Shown in pieces: positions 33,732 to 41,799 of a stretch of 64,000 bases of DNA. Both the position numbers and the translations under genes were made by a program. Origin of the DNA: JAIOSF01 sp963677755. Lineage in GTDB: Bacteria; Campylobacterota; Campylobacteria; Campylobacterales; Arcobacteraceae. Numbering within the stretch: position 1 is the first letter of the stretch; each line of letters begins with the position of its first letter. The DNA is taken from positions 2,356,001 to 2,420,000 of the forward strand of contig OY782506.1 of assembly GCA_963677755.1 (NCBI GenBank), read 5' to 3'. Below the pieces are notes generated by a model. That model was not told where the DNA came from. It did no database searches and saw only the letters and a program-made list of their open reading frames with translations.

Positions 33732-34613
33732 TTATTGAAGCAGTCTAAGAACATTTTGACTTACATTATTTGCTTGACTTACAGCATATGTTCCTGCTTG
33801 AGATATGATATTTTGTTTATTAAATGTTGCAGATTCTTGTGCATAATCCACATCTCTAATAACTGACTCAGCTGCTTTCGTATTTGTAACTTGTGTCATG
33901 ATATTTCTTATTGCTGATTCTAATTGATTTTGAGTTGACCCGAAGTCTGCTCTCCATCCATTCAATTGTGTTAAAGCACTATCAATTTCTGCTATTTGCA
34001 CTCTTGCAGCTGACTGCATACCTGCTGCACTATCTAAGTTTGCTGACCATGCTGCTGCTGATATCATTAATGCAGACATACCATTTAACCCAGCAGTATT
34101 TGAAAGCGTACCAGATACTGTTTTAATAGTATCTGTTGAAGTTGCACCCATTTGAAATGTTAATGCTATTCCAGAAGTAACAGAACCTGCCGATGCTGTT
34201 CCTTGTAATAGATTTGTTCCATTGTATGTTGTTTGAGCTGCTATATTATTTAGTTGTTCTAATAGTTTCGAAATATCTTTACCAATTGCCTCTATACCAT
34301 CAGGAGATGTTGTTGCTGTTGATGCTTGAATTAATTTCTGTTTTACAACATCTAAAATATTAGATTGTTCAGCCATAGCTTTATCTGCTATTTGTGTTAA
34401 TGTAACTGCTGAATTACCATTTGCTACTGCTTGATTAAGTGCATTTGCTTGTGTTCTAAGTTTATCTGCAATTGATAATCCAGATGCATCATCACTAGCT
34501 TTATTGATCTTAAGTCCTGTTGACAGTTTTTCTAATGAGTTAGAAAGTGTTACATTTGTTTGTGCATTTGCTTCTAGTGCTGTTAGTGCTGATACATTTG
34601 TATTAATTCTCAT
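33732..34613 (-). CDS. Flagellin (first in transcription order)
   Basis: 293-residue flagellin, first of the two-gene operon. The ends match the second flagellin. The middle is of the first type (GTASAGSVTSGIALTFQMG, TIKTVSGTLSNTAG). Some conserved positions are changed (ESAIRNIMTQVTNTKAAES), making it the most divergent C-terminal coil of the six. Its ATG follows AAAAAGGAAAATTC, without the SD-loop hairpin of the array copies, so translation control probably differs. Confidence 0.96.
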   Translation of the reverse strand: MRINTNVSALTALEANAQTNVTLSNSLEKLSTGLKINKASDDASGLSIADKLRTQANALNQAVANGNSAVTLTQIADKAMAEQSNILDVVKQKLIQASTATTSPDGIEAIGKDISKLLEQLNNIAAQTTYNGTNLLQGTASAGSVTSGIALTFQMGATSTDTIKTVSGTLSNTAGLNGMSALMISAAAWSANLDSAAGMQSAARVQIAEIDSALTQLNGWRADFGSTQNQLESAIRNIMTQVTNTKAAESVIRDVDYAQESATFNKQNIISQAGTYAVSQANNVSQNVLRLLQ

Positions 34614-34804
34614 GAATTTTCCTTTTTCCCATAGGTTGTATATGTTTTATTGGGATATTATAATTGAACAAATCTTAAATTAAGCTTAAATATATAGATA
34701 TTAAACCTCTTTATACCCTTTATTTATGGGCTTTTAGATACATTTCTTAAGTCTAGATTATTGATAATCTTAAATTAAGAATTGTATATTTAAATAATGA
34801 TTTT
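34614..34804. other. Intergenic region between hom and first flagellin
   Basis: 191 bp, very AT-rich. It holds the flagellin promoter element (34657-34678), a ~37-nt leader, and on the + strand an inverted copy of the TTAAGAATTG box at 34775-34784. No gene or strong terminator seen. Confidence 0.6.
34657..34678 (-). promoter_or_regulatory. Flagellin-region promoter element (two-flagellin operon)
   Basis: Minus strand TTAAGATTTG, then 6 nt, then TATAAT, with exactly the 22-bp layout of the other two elements. The mRNA would start near 34650. Confidence 0.66.
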
Positions 34805-36070
34805 CTAATCTTCTATTCTAATCATAATTGGGGTTGTTTTTACTACCCCTGAGTCTTCTAATTTTTTAAGTGCTTTTTTTATATCTAATTCTTTACATAC
34901 ATGTGTAGATAAAAGTAAACTTGCACTATTTTCACTTTGTTCTTTTTGAACCATTGTTTTTATAGAAATGTCTTGTTCTCCAAGAATTGTGGCTACTTTT
35001 GCTAATACTCCACTTTTATCTTCAACTTTTAGTCTTATATAGTATTTTGTTTGTATATCATCACTTGAAGCTAGTTTTAGTTGTCCTGTTTCCATAGGTT
35101 TTGTAAACCCTAACATTGGTGAGCCTTTTCCTCGACGTGCTATGTCAACAAGGTTTGCTATAACAGCACTAGCAGTTGCATCTCCTCCAGCACCTGGTCC
35201 ATAATACATAGTTTCACCAACTTTGTCTCCTATTACAGAGATTCCGTTCATTACACCATCTACTTTTGCTATCATCTCACTTTTAGGGATAAGTACAGGA
35301 TGAACTCTTAGTTCAACTTCATCATTATTTTTTTTAGCAATTGCCAAAAGTTTTAATGAATAGTTATACTCTTTTGCAAATGCAATATCTTCACTTGTGA
35401 TATTTTCAATACCTTCAATTAATATATCTTCAGGTTTTGCATCAATCCCATAAGCGATACTTGCCAAAATTAAAAGTTTGTGTGCAGCATCAAACCCACC
35501 CACATCAAAAGTTGGATCAGCTTCTGCATATCCTAACTCTTGAGATTCTTTTAGTATAGTATCATATTCTACACCATCATTTATCATTTTTGTTAACATA
35601 TAGTTACAAGTACCATTCATAATACCACGAATAGACTCTATATGATTTGCACTCAATCCATCTCTTAAAGCATTGATAATTGGTATTCCACCAGCAACTG
35701 CTGCTTCAAATTCAAACGGTGTATCTCCAGCACACTCTTGTAACTCATATCTATGATATGCTAACAGTGCTTTGTTTGCTGTTACTACCGCTTTTTCTTT
35801 TTCAAGTGCTTTTTTTACTACACTAAATGGTTTTTCAACGCCACCCATAAGTTCTACAACAATATCTATAGAATCATCATCTAATATATCATCAGGGTTT
35901 GAAGTAATTTTTATTGATACATCTCTTTTTTTAGAAATGTTATTTACAACCCCAGCAACGGGAACTATTTCAACTCCCGCTCGTGCTGTTATAATATCTT
36001 TATTTTCTTCTAAAATTTGACATACACTTGTCCCAACTGTTCCAACTCCAATAATCCCTACTTTTAACAT
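34805..36070 (-). CDS. hom: Homoserine dehydrogenase
   Basis: Reduces aspartate semialdehyde to homoserine on the way to threonine and methionine. The N-terminal NAD(P) domain begins VGIIGVGTVGTSVCQIL. The catalytic domain has AAVAGGIPIINALRDGL, GIMNGTCNYMLTKM and YAEADPTFDVGGFDAAHK, which carry the substrate Asp/Glu and Lys. A C-terminal ACT domain (about 345-421, YIRLKVEDKSGVLAKVATIL) gives feedback control, usually by threonine. The length of 421 is normal. The aminotransferase gene ends directly upstream, so the two form an operon. Confidence 0.96.
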   Translation of the reverse strand: MLKVGIIGVGTVGTSVCQILEENKDIITARAGVEIVPVAGVVNNISKKRDVSIKITSNPDDILDDDSIDIVVELMGGVEKPFSVVKKALEKEKAVVTANKALLAYHRYELQECAGDTPFEFEAAVAGGIPIINALRDGLSANHIESIRGIMNGTCNYMLTKMINDGVEYDTILKESQELGYAEADPTFDVGGFDAAHKLLILASIAYGIDAKPEDILIEGIENITSEDIAFAKEYNYSLKLLAIAKKNNDEVELRVHPVLIPKSEMIAKVDGVMNGISVIGDKVGETMYYGPGAGGDATASAVIANLVDIARRGKGSPMLGFTKPMETGQLKLASSDDIQTKYYIRLKVEDKSGVLAKVATILGEQDISIKTMVQKEQSENSASLLLSTHVCKELDIKKALKKLEDSGVVKTTPIMIRIED

Positions 36071-37324
36071 CTACTCATTCCCGTCTTTATTTGGTTCTTC
36101 ATCACTTATATTGCAATCATCATATTGTTTTAAAAATTTTTTTATATTTCTTGCTGCTTGTCTTATTCTTTTATCATTTTCGATTAAAGCAATTCTTACA
36201 TAGTTTTCACCATAATCACCAAATCCAATACCAGGTGCAACTGCAACATCAGCTTCAACTAATAATTTTTTAGAAAATTCTAGACTTCCAAGATGTTCAA
36301 CACATTTTGGTATTTTTGCCCATACGAACATACTTGCTTTGTTTCTTCGTAAATGCCATCCTGCATTTTCAAAAGCTTCAATTAATACATCTTGTCTATG
36401 GTCGTATTTATCAACTATATCTTGTACACATTGTTGATCACCATTTAAAGCAACTGTAGCTGCTACTTGAATTGGTGTAAACATACCATAATCAAGCCAC
36501 GATTTTATTTTTTGTAAAGCTCCAATTAGTTTTGTATTTCCTACAAAGAACCCTACTCTCCAACCTGCCATATTGTATGATTTACTTAAAGTAAAAGACT
36601 CAACTGCTACATCTATTGCACCTGGTACTTCCATGACTGAAGGTGTTTTATACCCATCAAATGTAATATCTCCGTAAGCAATATCAGAAATAATATAAAA
36701 TCGCTCTTTTTTAGCCATTGCTACAAGTTTTACATAAAACTCTGGTGTTACTGTTGCTGTACTTGGATTGTGTGGAAAATTTACTACTACATATTTTGGT
36801 TTTGGACTAGCTTCTTTAAATACTCTTGTCAAATCTTTAAAAAACTGATCTTCATCAATATTGTAGTCCTCATCAAATACTAAACCAAATTTATGAACAT
36901 TTCCACCTGCTAGTATAAATGCATAACTATGAATTGGATATGTTGGGTCTGGAACAACCGCTACATCACCCGGATTTGTAATAGCATACGCTAAGTGTGC
37001 ATATCCCTCTTTACTTCCCATTGTTGCAACACATTGTGTTTGAGGGTCTAAATCTACATTGTATTTTCTTTTGTACCAACCAGCAATTGCTTGTAAAAGT
37101 TTAGGAATACCTTTTGAAGAAGAATACCCGTGTGTTTTTGTTTTTTGGGCTGATTCTACAAGTTTTTCTCTAATGTGTTCAGGTGTGTCACCGTCTGGAT
37201 TTCCCATTGAGAAATCAATAACATCATATCCAGCTCGTCTTTGTGCCATTTTTAAATCATTAACTTCTGCAAATACATACTTTGGTAATCTTTGAATTCT
37301 ATCAAACTTTATCTCATCAAACAT
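36071..37324 (-). CDS. Class I/II pyridoxal-phosphate aminotransferase (AlaC/DapL-like)
   Basis: Cytoplasmic fold-type I aminotransferase, 417 residues. Seen are FSMGNPDGDTPEHI at the N-terminus, NFPHNPSTATV (substrate Asn), ISDIAYGDITFDGY (the Asp and Tyr around the PLP ring) and SKSYNMAGWRVGF with the PLP lysine. The C-terminus VRIALIENDKRIRQAARNI carries the carboxylate-binding Arg. Close relatives are annotated as alanine, aspartate or LL-diaminopimelate aminotransferases; sequence alone does not decide. Its pairing with hom suggests amino-acid synthesis from aspartate. The tail ends in an acidic stretch. Confidence 0.88.
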   Translation of the reverse strand: MFDEIKFDRIQRLPKYVFAEVNDLKMAQRRAGYDVIDFSMGNPDGDTPEHIREKLVESAQKTKTHGYSSSKGIPKLLQAIAGWYKRKYNVDLDPQTQCVATMGSKEGYAHLAYAITNPGDVAVVPDPTYPIHSYAFILAGGNVHKFGLVFDEDYNIDEDQFFKDLTRVFKEASPKPKYVVVNFPHNPSTATVTPEFYVKLVAMAKKERFYIISDIAYGDITFDGYKTPSVMEVPGAIDVAVESFTLSKSYNMAGWRVGFFVGNTKLIGALQKIKSWLDYGMFTPIQVAATVALNGDQQCVQDIVDKYDHRQDVLIEAFENAGWHLRRNKASMFVWAKIPKCVEHLGSLEFSKKLLVEADVAVAPGIGFGDYGENYVRIALIENDKRIRQAARNIKKFLKQYDDCNISDEEPNKDGNE

Positions 37325-37342
37325 TTTTTCTCCTTAGGTTAC

Positions 37343-38158
37343 TTATCTCACTATGATAGTAAGTCCCCTTTTAATATTTATTAAATTGTAAAGGTCGGTG
37401 ATCTTTACATATTGCGTACCTACTGGTACTTTTGTTTTCATCCCTTTATATTCTCTATCTTTTTTAATAACACCTAATATTTGTAAATCTTTATCAAAAA
37501 AAACAATATGGGGATACCAATTGTTTAAATTTCTACTTATTACTTGAAGTTGTTTTATATCATTTACTTGTAAAAAAAATGCTCTTAATGGTTTTTGAAA
37601 TCGTACTTTCTCATTTTTTTCTATTTTTATAGCTTTACTAAGTCTTGAGTTTTCAAACTCGATCTCATAATACCAATTATTTGTATTTTTTACAACTAAG
37701 TCATTCACTCTACAATTGTTAAGTCGTAACTCTTTTATAAAAACAACTGGGTCTAACATATATTCTGCTTTAAATACTATATTCCATAATAATTCATTTT
37801 GAGAATTTAAATTCATACTATTTGTAAAAAAATATCTAATCCCCAAAGATTGCAAAGTATCATTTAATATTTTGTAAGCTTTTATATTTTTACTTACCAT
37901 TTTAAATTCTATTTTTATATCATTTGAGCGATTTAGACGTAAGTTTAAAAGACCATTTTGTTGTAATACTTCAAAAAGTTTAAGATACTCTATTTTATCA
38001 TTATGTATGAATTTTTTTTCATCTTTAAGTAAAAGGTCTATAAGCCCTTTATGCATTTGAAAGTTTTGTTTACCAACAATTGATAAAACTTTATCTTCTA
38101 ATATAGTTGCATTTAAAGTTATTACTAATAAAATTGGATATATTAAAACTTTGAACAT
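37343..38158 (-). CDS. Conserved exported protein of unknown function
   Basis: 271 residues with a signal peptide (about 1-18, FKVLIYPILLVITLNAT). The body is mixed alpha/beta: a segment IKIEFKMVSKNIKAYKILND may form a domain like those of periplasmic peptide-handling proteins, and the C-terminus (VPVGTQYVKITDLYNLINIK) is beta-rich. No catalytic motif is recognised. From memory, Campylobacter has an exported protein in the same place between an aminotransferase and an rRNA methylase gene, so it is a conserved member of this block. Start and stop are 3-20 nt from its neighbours, so it is in the operon. Confidence 0.7.
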   Translation of the reverse strand: MFKVLIYPILLVITLNATILEDKVLSIVGKQNFQMHKGLIDLLLKDEKKFIHNDKIEYLKLFEVLQQNGLLNLRLNRSNDIKIEFKMVSKNIKAYKILNDTLQSLGIRYFFTNSMNLNSQNELLWNIVFKAEYMLDPVVFIKELRLNNCRVNDLVVKNTNNWYYEIEFENSRLSKAIKIEKNEKVRFQKPLRAFFLQVNDIKQLQVISRNLNNWYPHIVFFDKDLQILGVIKKDREYKGMKTKVPVGTQYVKITDLYNLINIKRGLTIIVR

Positions 38159-38161
38159 TTT

Positions 38162-38845
38162 TTACTTTAACTCATAAATTAATATACCAGCAGCTACTGA
38201 TACATTTAAACTATCAAAATTATTTTTCATATTTATGGATACCTTTAAATCAAGTTTTTTCTTTAATTTATTGGATAGTCCTTCAGCTTCATTTCCTAAA
38301 AAAAGTGCTGTTTTTTGCCCTTTTTCTCTTTGGATCTCTTTTACTTCATACCCTTCCATATCAGCACCAACTAAACTAAAACCAACTTGTTTTAATTCAT
38401 TTGCCAAATCATAACTACTGTACGAGATAGCTATAGGAATATCTAACATAGCACCACTACTTGTACGAACCACAGGAGCAGCATAAAAATTTTTTAATCC
38501 AGAGATAACTATAGAATCAACACCCATAGCATAACAGCTTCTAACAATTCCCCCAATATTTCCCATATCAGTTAAACCATCTAAAACAACGATAAATTCA
38601 CTTTTTTTGATATCTTTCATATGAGTAAACTCAAATTCTTCAATATCTAGAAGAAATCCTTGATGGTTTCCACCTTTTGCTAAAGCTTGTGCTTTTTTGT
38701 TGTCAGGGCGAACTATTTTGGCACCAACATCCATAAACTTATTGAAAAGTTTTTTATCTATCTCTTTTGCTAAAAATATCTGTTTTATAAGTTTTGGATG
38801 TTTTTCCAAAATATAAAATACTATTTGTTTTCCGTATACTATCAT
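38162..38845 (-). CDS. rlmB: TrmH/SpoU-family 23S rRNA (guanosine 2'-O) methyltransferase
   Basis: SPOUT-fold methyltransferase with the three knot motifs: motif 1 LTDMGNIGGIVRSCYAMG (Asn and Arg), motif 2 FLGNEAEGLSNKL, motif 3 SLNVSVAAGILIYEL. The N-terminal domain (1-70) is the short substrate-binding domain of RlmB-like enzymes. At 227 residues it resembles RlmB of Campylobacterota. The symbol is probable rather than certain because TrmH paralogues share these motifs. It is first in the run ending with hom. Confidence 0.87.
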   Translation of the reverse strand: MIVYGKQIVFYILEKHPKLIKQIFLAKEIDKKLFNKFMDVGAKIVRPDNKKAQALAKGGNHQGFLLDIEEFEFTHMKDIKKSEFIVVLDGLTDMGNIGGIVRSCYAMGVDSIVISGLKNFYAAPVVRTSSGAMLDIPIAISYSSYDLANELKQVGFSLVGADMEGYEVKEIQREKGQKTALFLGNEAEGLSNKLKKKLDLKVSINMKNNFDSLNVSVAAGILIYELK

Positions 38846-38899
38846 CTTGGGATTTTATCAAAATACAACTTAAATACTGTACTGATTTTTGAGATTTTT

Positions 38900-39301
38900 T
38901 TATTGACAATTTTTACAAGTACCTGAAAGTACAACATCACTTTGTGATATAGAAAAATCATATTTTTGCTCTACATCTTTTGTCATATTTTTCGTCTCAA
39001 CTTGTATATCTATAACCTCTCCACAAGAATTACATACAAAATGTGAATGTTCCTCTTTTACCATCTCATATACTGATTTTTTATTTGGTATTTTTATCTC
39101 TTGCAACAATAAATTTTTAGTCATTGCATTTATATTTTTATATATAGTCGCCAAAGATATTGAATTAAACTTTTGTTTTACTTCATCAAAAAGTTTATCA
39201 ATGTTTATGTGTCTATGCATGCATATGCTTTCTAATATAGCCAACCTCTGTGGTGTAGCTTTTAAATGGTGTTCTCTTAATATATTTGTAAATTCTTTCA
39301 T
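38900..39301 (-). CDS. perR: Fur-family transcription regulator, PerR-like
   Basis: Metal-dependent repressor, 133 residues. The winged helix lies at about 10-80 (LKATPQRLAILESI, ISLATIYKNINAMTKN). The dimerisation part has HSHFVCNSCGEVIDI and a C-terminal CKNC, the two CxxC pairs that bind structural zinc. Divergent placement 220 bp from a desulforubrerythrin gene, a peroxide-defence enzyme, favours PerR over Fur. Several AATAATTGT-like half sites lie in the shared intergenic region. Regulation of the rubrerythrin is inference. Confidence 0.82.
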   Translation of the reverse strand: MKEFTNILREHHLKATPQRLAILESICMHRHINIDKLFDEVKQKFNSISLATIYKNINAMTKNLLLQEIKIPNKKSVYEMVKEEHSHFVCNSCGEVIDIQVETKNMTKDVEQKYDFSISQSDVVLSGTCKNCQ

Positions 39302-39521
39302 AATACCATTATACAGTAAATTTTCTAATTTTTTATTTTTAATTAATAATAATTGTTACTTATTGTGTTATTTTTATTTTTATATAAGAATAATTGTCAT
39401 ATAATTTTTAATGGAAAAAAATTATCCATTAGAGTTATACTCATAATAAAATTTTTATTCTATATTAATTTTACTATCAAGTTATGATACAATTATTAAA
39501 ATAAAATCAAGGAGTGTCCAA
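39302..39521. promoter_or_regulatory. Divergent perR / rubrerythrin control region
   Basis: 220 bp, extremely AT-rich. It holds several Fur/PerR-box-like stretches (AATAATAATTGTTA near 39345, AATAATTGTCATATAAT near 39390) and the rubrerythrin promoter TGATACAAT at 39485-39493. No gene seen. Confidence 0.5.
39485..39493 (+). promoter_or_regulatory. Extended -10 promoter of the rubrerythrin gene
   Basis: TGATACAAT, 28 nt before the GTG start. The same 9-mer occurs before the peroxiredoxin gene at 41110. Confidence 0.55.
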
Positions 39522-40181
39522 GTGAAAAAGTATGAATCATATAAATGTCCAAAATGTGGAAATGAAGTAGAGGTACAAACAGTTGGTGGTGGTACTTTAG
39601 TATGTTGTGGAGTCAACATGGAATGTACTACAGAAAATTTAACTGCTGTTAACTTAATGAAAGCATTTGCAGGAGAATCACAAGCAAGAAATAAATATGA
39701 ATTTTTTGCAGATATTGCTTTTGAAGAGGGTTACCACAGAGTTGCTAGATTTTTACAAGAAGCAGCAGACAATGAAAAATATCATGCAATGGCAGAATAC
39801 AAAGCATATAATAAACTTATAAATGATTTTGAATTTGACTCAACAGCTAAGAACCTTGTGTATGCAGCAGATGGTGAGCAATATGAACATGAAATTATGT
39901 ATCCAGAATTTGAAGAAATTGCAAAAGAAGAGGGACTAAAAGAGGTTGCTAGAATGTTCAAAGCAATAGGAAAAGTTGAAGTTGAACATGAAAAAGAGTA
40001 TAGAGAACTTCTTGAAGAGTTAGAAAAAGATGGATTCTTTGCAAGTGAAGATGATGAAGAATGGGTATGTGAAGTTTGTGGTCATGTACACAAAGGGAAA
40101 AAACCTCCAGGTGCCTGTCCACTTTGTAAAGTAGACAAAGAGTACTTCAAAAAAAGATCAAAAGATGTAACTATCGGATAA
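39522..40181 (+). CDS. rrc: Desulforubrerythrin (three-iron-centre peroxide reductase)
   Basis: Reduces hydrogen peroxide in the cytoplasm. Three domains are visible. The N-terminal desulforedoxin-like iron site uses Cys9, Cys12, Cys28 and Cys29 (CPKC...VCC). The central di-iron four-helix domain (about 45-170) has the motifs FAGESQARNKYEFFA and EVEHEKEYREL. The C-terminal rubredoxin site is CEVCGHVHKG ... CPLC. This layout is that of Campylobacter jejuni desulforubrerythrin. The start is GTG, 7 nt after AAGGAG. It is divergent from a PerR-like regulator. Confidence 0.93.
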   Translation: MKKYESYKCPKCGNEVEVQTVGGGTLVCCGVNMECTTENLTAVNLMKAFAGESQARNKYEFFADIAFEEGYHRVARFLQEAADNEKYHAMAEYKAYNKLINDFEFDSTAKNLVYAADGEQYEHEIMYPEFEEIAKEEGLKEVARMFKAIGKVEVEHEKEYRELLEELEKDGFFASEDDEEWVCEVCGHVHKGKKPPGACPLCKVDKEYFKKRSKDVTIG

Positions 40182-40207
40182 TCTTTACAAAATATAAAGT
40201 GCTATAG

Positions 40208-41053
40208 ATGGAAAATTTAACTTTTAATAATTACCTTATAGCATTTCTATTAACACTTTTTGCAGGTCTTAGTACTAGTATTGGTGCTATGCTTGCATTC
40301 TTCTCAAAAGAAAAAAACTACACTGTGCTTTCTATAGGTATGGGATTTTCAGCTGGAGTTATGATATATGTTTCTTTTATTGAGATTCTCAAAAAGTCAC
40401 AAGATGCTTTTACAACTATCTATCAAAATCAAGTTACGGGTGAAACCATTGCTCTTATTTGTTTCTTTATTGGGATTGGATTAAGTGCATTTATAGATAG
40501 ACTCATTCCTGATGATGTAAATCCACATGAAACAAAAAGTTATAAAGAACTACAAGTACTAAAACCTAACAATATAAATTCTGTAATTAAAAATAACTCA
40601 CTTCATAGAACTGGTATATTTACAGCACTGGCAATTGGAATACATAACTTTCCAGAAGGCTTTGCAACTTTTATTTCAGCTTTAGATAATCTTACCTTAG
40701 GAATAACTATTGCCCTTGCTATTGCGATACATAACATACCTGAGGGGATGGCAGTTTCGTTACCTATTTATCATGCAACAGGAGATAAGAAAAAAGCATT
40801 TTGGTATGCCACATTATCTGGCTTTGCTGAACCAATTGGTGCCGTTATTGGATTTTTTTTACTTCTTCCTATTATGGGAGAAGCAACCTTAGGTATTACC
40901 TTTGGTATCGTTGCTGGGATTATGATTTATATCTCTTTTGATGAACTATTACCAGCAGCAAGAGTATATGGAAATGCACATACTACAATTCTAGGATTGG
41001 TTTTAGGAATGTTTATCATGGCGGGAAGCTTACTTTTATTTAAACTAATTTAA
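40208..41053 (+). CDS. zupT: ZIP-family metal transporter ZupT
   Basis: Inner-membrane zinc (or broad divalent metal) importer, 281 residues with about eight hydrophobic helices. The two metal-binding helices read GIHNFPEGFATFIS and AIHNIPEGMAVSLP, each with the HNxPEG signature. A variable loop (about 100-135) precedes the first. It starts 26 nt after the rubrerythrin gene and may share its transcript; the metal could be iron, but that is speculation. Confidence 0.93.
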   Translation: MENLTFNNYLIAFLLTLFAGLSTSIGAMLAFFSKEKNYTVLSIGMGFSAGVMIYVSFIEILKKSQDAFTTIYQNQVTGETIALICFFIGIGLSAFIDRLIPDDVNPHETKSYKELQVLKPNNINSVIKNNSLHRTGIFTALAIGIHNFPEGFATFISALDNLTLGITIALAIAIHNIPEGMAVSLPIYHATGDKKKAFWYATLSGFAEPIGAVIGFFLLLPIMGEATLGITFGIVAGIMIYISFDELLPAARVYGNAHTTILGLVLGMFIMAGSLLLFKLI

Positions 41054-41067
41054 TATAAGCTTAGAGG

Positions 41068-41110
41068 AAAAAGTTTATTATCTAATTATGTAGTAACTTA
41101 AACTTTTTTT
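41068..41110 (+). terminator. Weak AT-rich terminator candidate after zupT
   Basis: AAAAAGTTTA pairs with TAAACTTTTT across a 21-nt loop, ending in a T run. The stem lacks GC pairs except two, so strength is doubtful. Confidence 0.35.
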
Positions 41111-41118
41111 GATACAAT
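41110..41118 (+). promoter_or_regulatory. Extended -10 promoter of the peroxiredoxin gene
   Basis: TGATACAAT, 32 nt before the start codon; AAAGGA Shine-Dalgarno follows 8 nt before the ATG. Confidence 0.6.
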
Positions 41119-41150
41119 TTCACAAACAAAAATTTAAAAGGAAATAAAAT

Positions 41151-41747
41151 ATGTTAGTAACAACAAAAGCTCCAGATTTTACTGCAACAGCAGTACTTGC
41201 AGATGGTCAAATAGTAGAAGATTTTAATTTAATGAAGAACTTAGGTGAAAAAGGTGCGGTATTATTTTTCTACCCACTAGACTTTACATTTGTATGTCCA
41301 TCAGAAATTATTGCATTCTCTCACAGAATTGAAGAATTTACTTCAAGAGGAATTAATGTAATTGGTGTGTCTGTAGATAGTCAATTTTCACACTTTGCAT
41401 GGAGAGAAACTCCAATTGAAAATGGTGGTATTGGAAGAATTAAATATCCACTAGTTGCAGACTTAAATAAACAAATCTCTAAAGATTTTGATGTATTATT
41501 TGGTGAATCTGTTGCTTTAAGAGGATCATTTTTAATTGATGCTGACGGTACAATTAGACATGCTGTTATCAATGACTTACCACTAGGAAGAAACATTGAT
41601 GAGATGATTAGAATGGTTGATACAATGTTATTTACAAATGAGCATGGTGAAGTTTGTCCTGCTGGTTGGACAAAAGGTGATGAAGGTATGAAAGCTTCAA
41701 CAGAAGGTGTTGCTGAATACTTAGAGAAAAATGCAGAAAAATTATAA
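41151..41747 (+). CDS. ahpC: 2-Cys peroxiredoxin (AhpC/TSA type)
   Basis: Thiol peroxidase for hydrogen peroxide and organic hydroperoxides. Peroxidatic Cys49 is in FYPLDFTFVCPSE and the resolving Cys169 is in GEVCPAGW. The thioredoxin fold is complete at 198 residues. A strong terminator follows. With the rubrerythrin and PerR-like genes it forms an oxidative-stress neighbourhood. No AhpF partner is adjacent, so reduction by thioredoxin is likely. Confidence 0.96.
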   Translation: MLVTTKAPDFTATAVLADGQIVEDFNLMKNLGEKGAVLFFYPLDFTFVCPSEIIAFSHRIEEFTSRGINVIGVSVDSQFSHFAWRETPIENGGIGRIKYPLVADLNKQISKDFDVLFGESVALRGSFLIDADGTIRHAVINDLPLGRNIDEMIRMVDTMLFTNEHGEVCPAGWTKGDEGMKASTEGVAEYLEKNAEKL

Positions 41748-41767
41748 TATATAGTTTAACTACATTT

Positions 41768-41799
41768 AAAAGGGAGATGCAATGCATCTCCCTTTTTTT
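41768..41799. terminator. Strong bidirectional terminator
   Basis: AAAGGGAGATGC and GCATCTCCCTTT form a 12-bp stem with a 3-nt loop. A run of seven T follows on the + strand (after ahpC) and As precede it. It also lies at the end of the convergent metallophosphoesterase gene. Confidence 0.88.
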
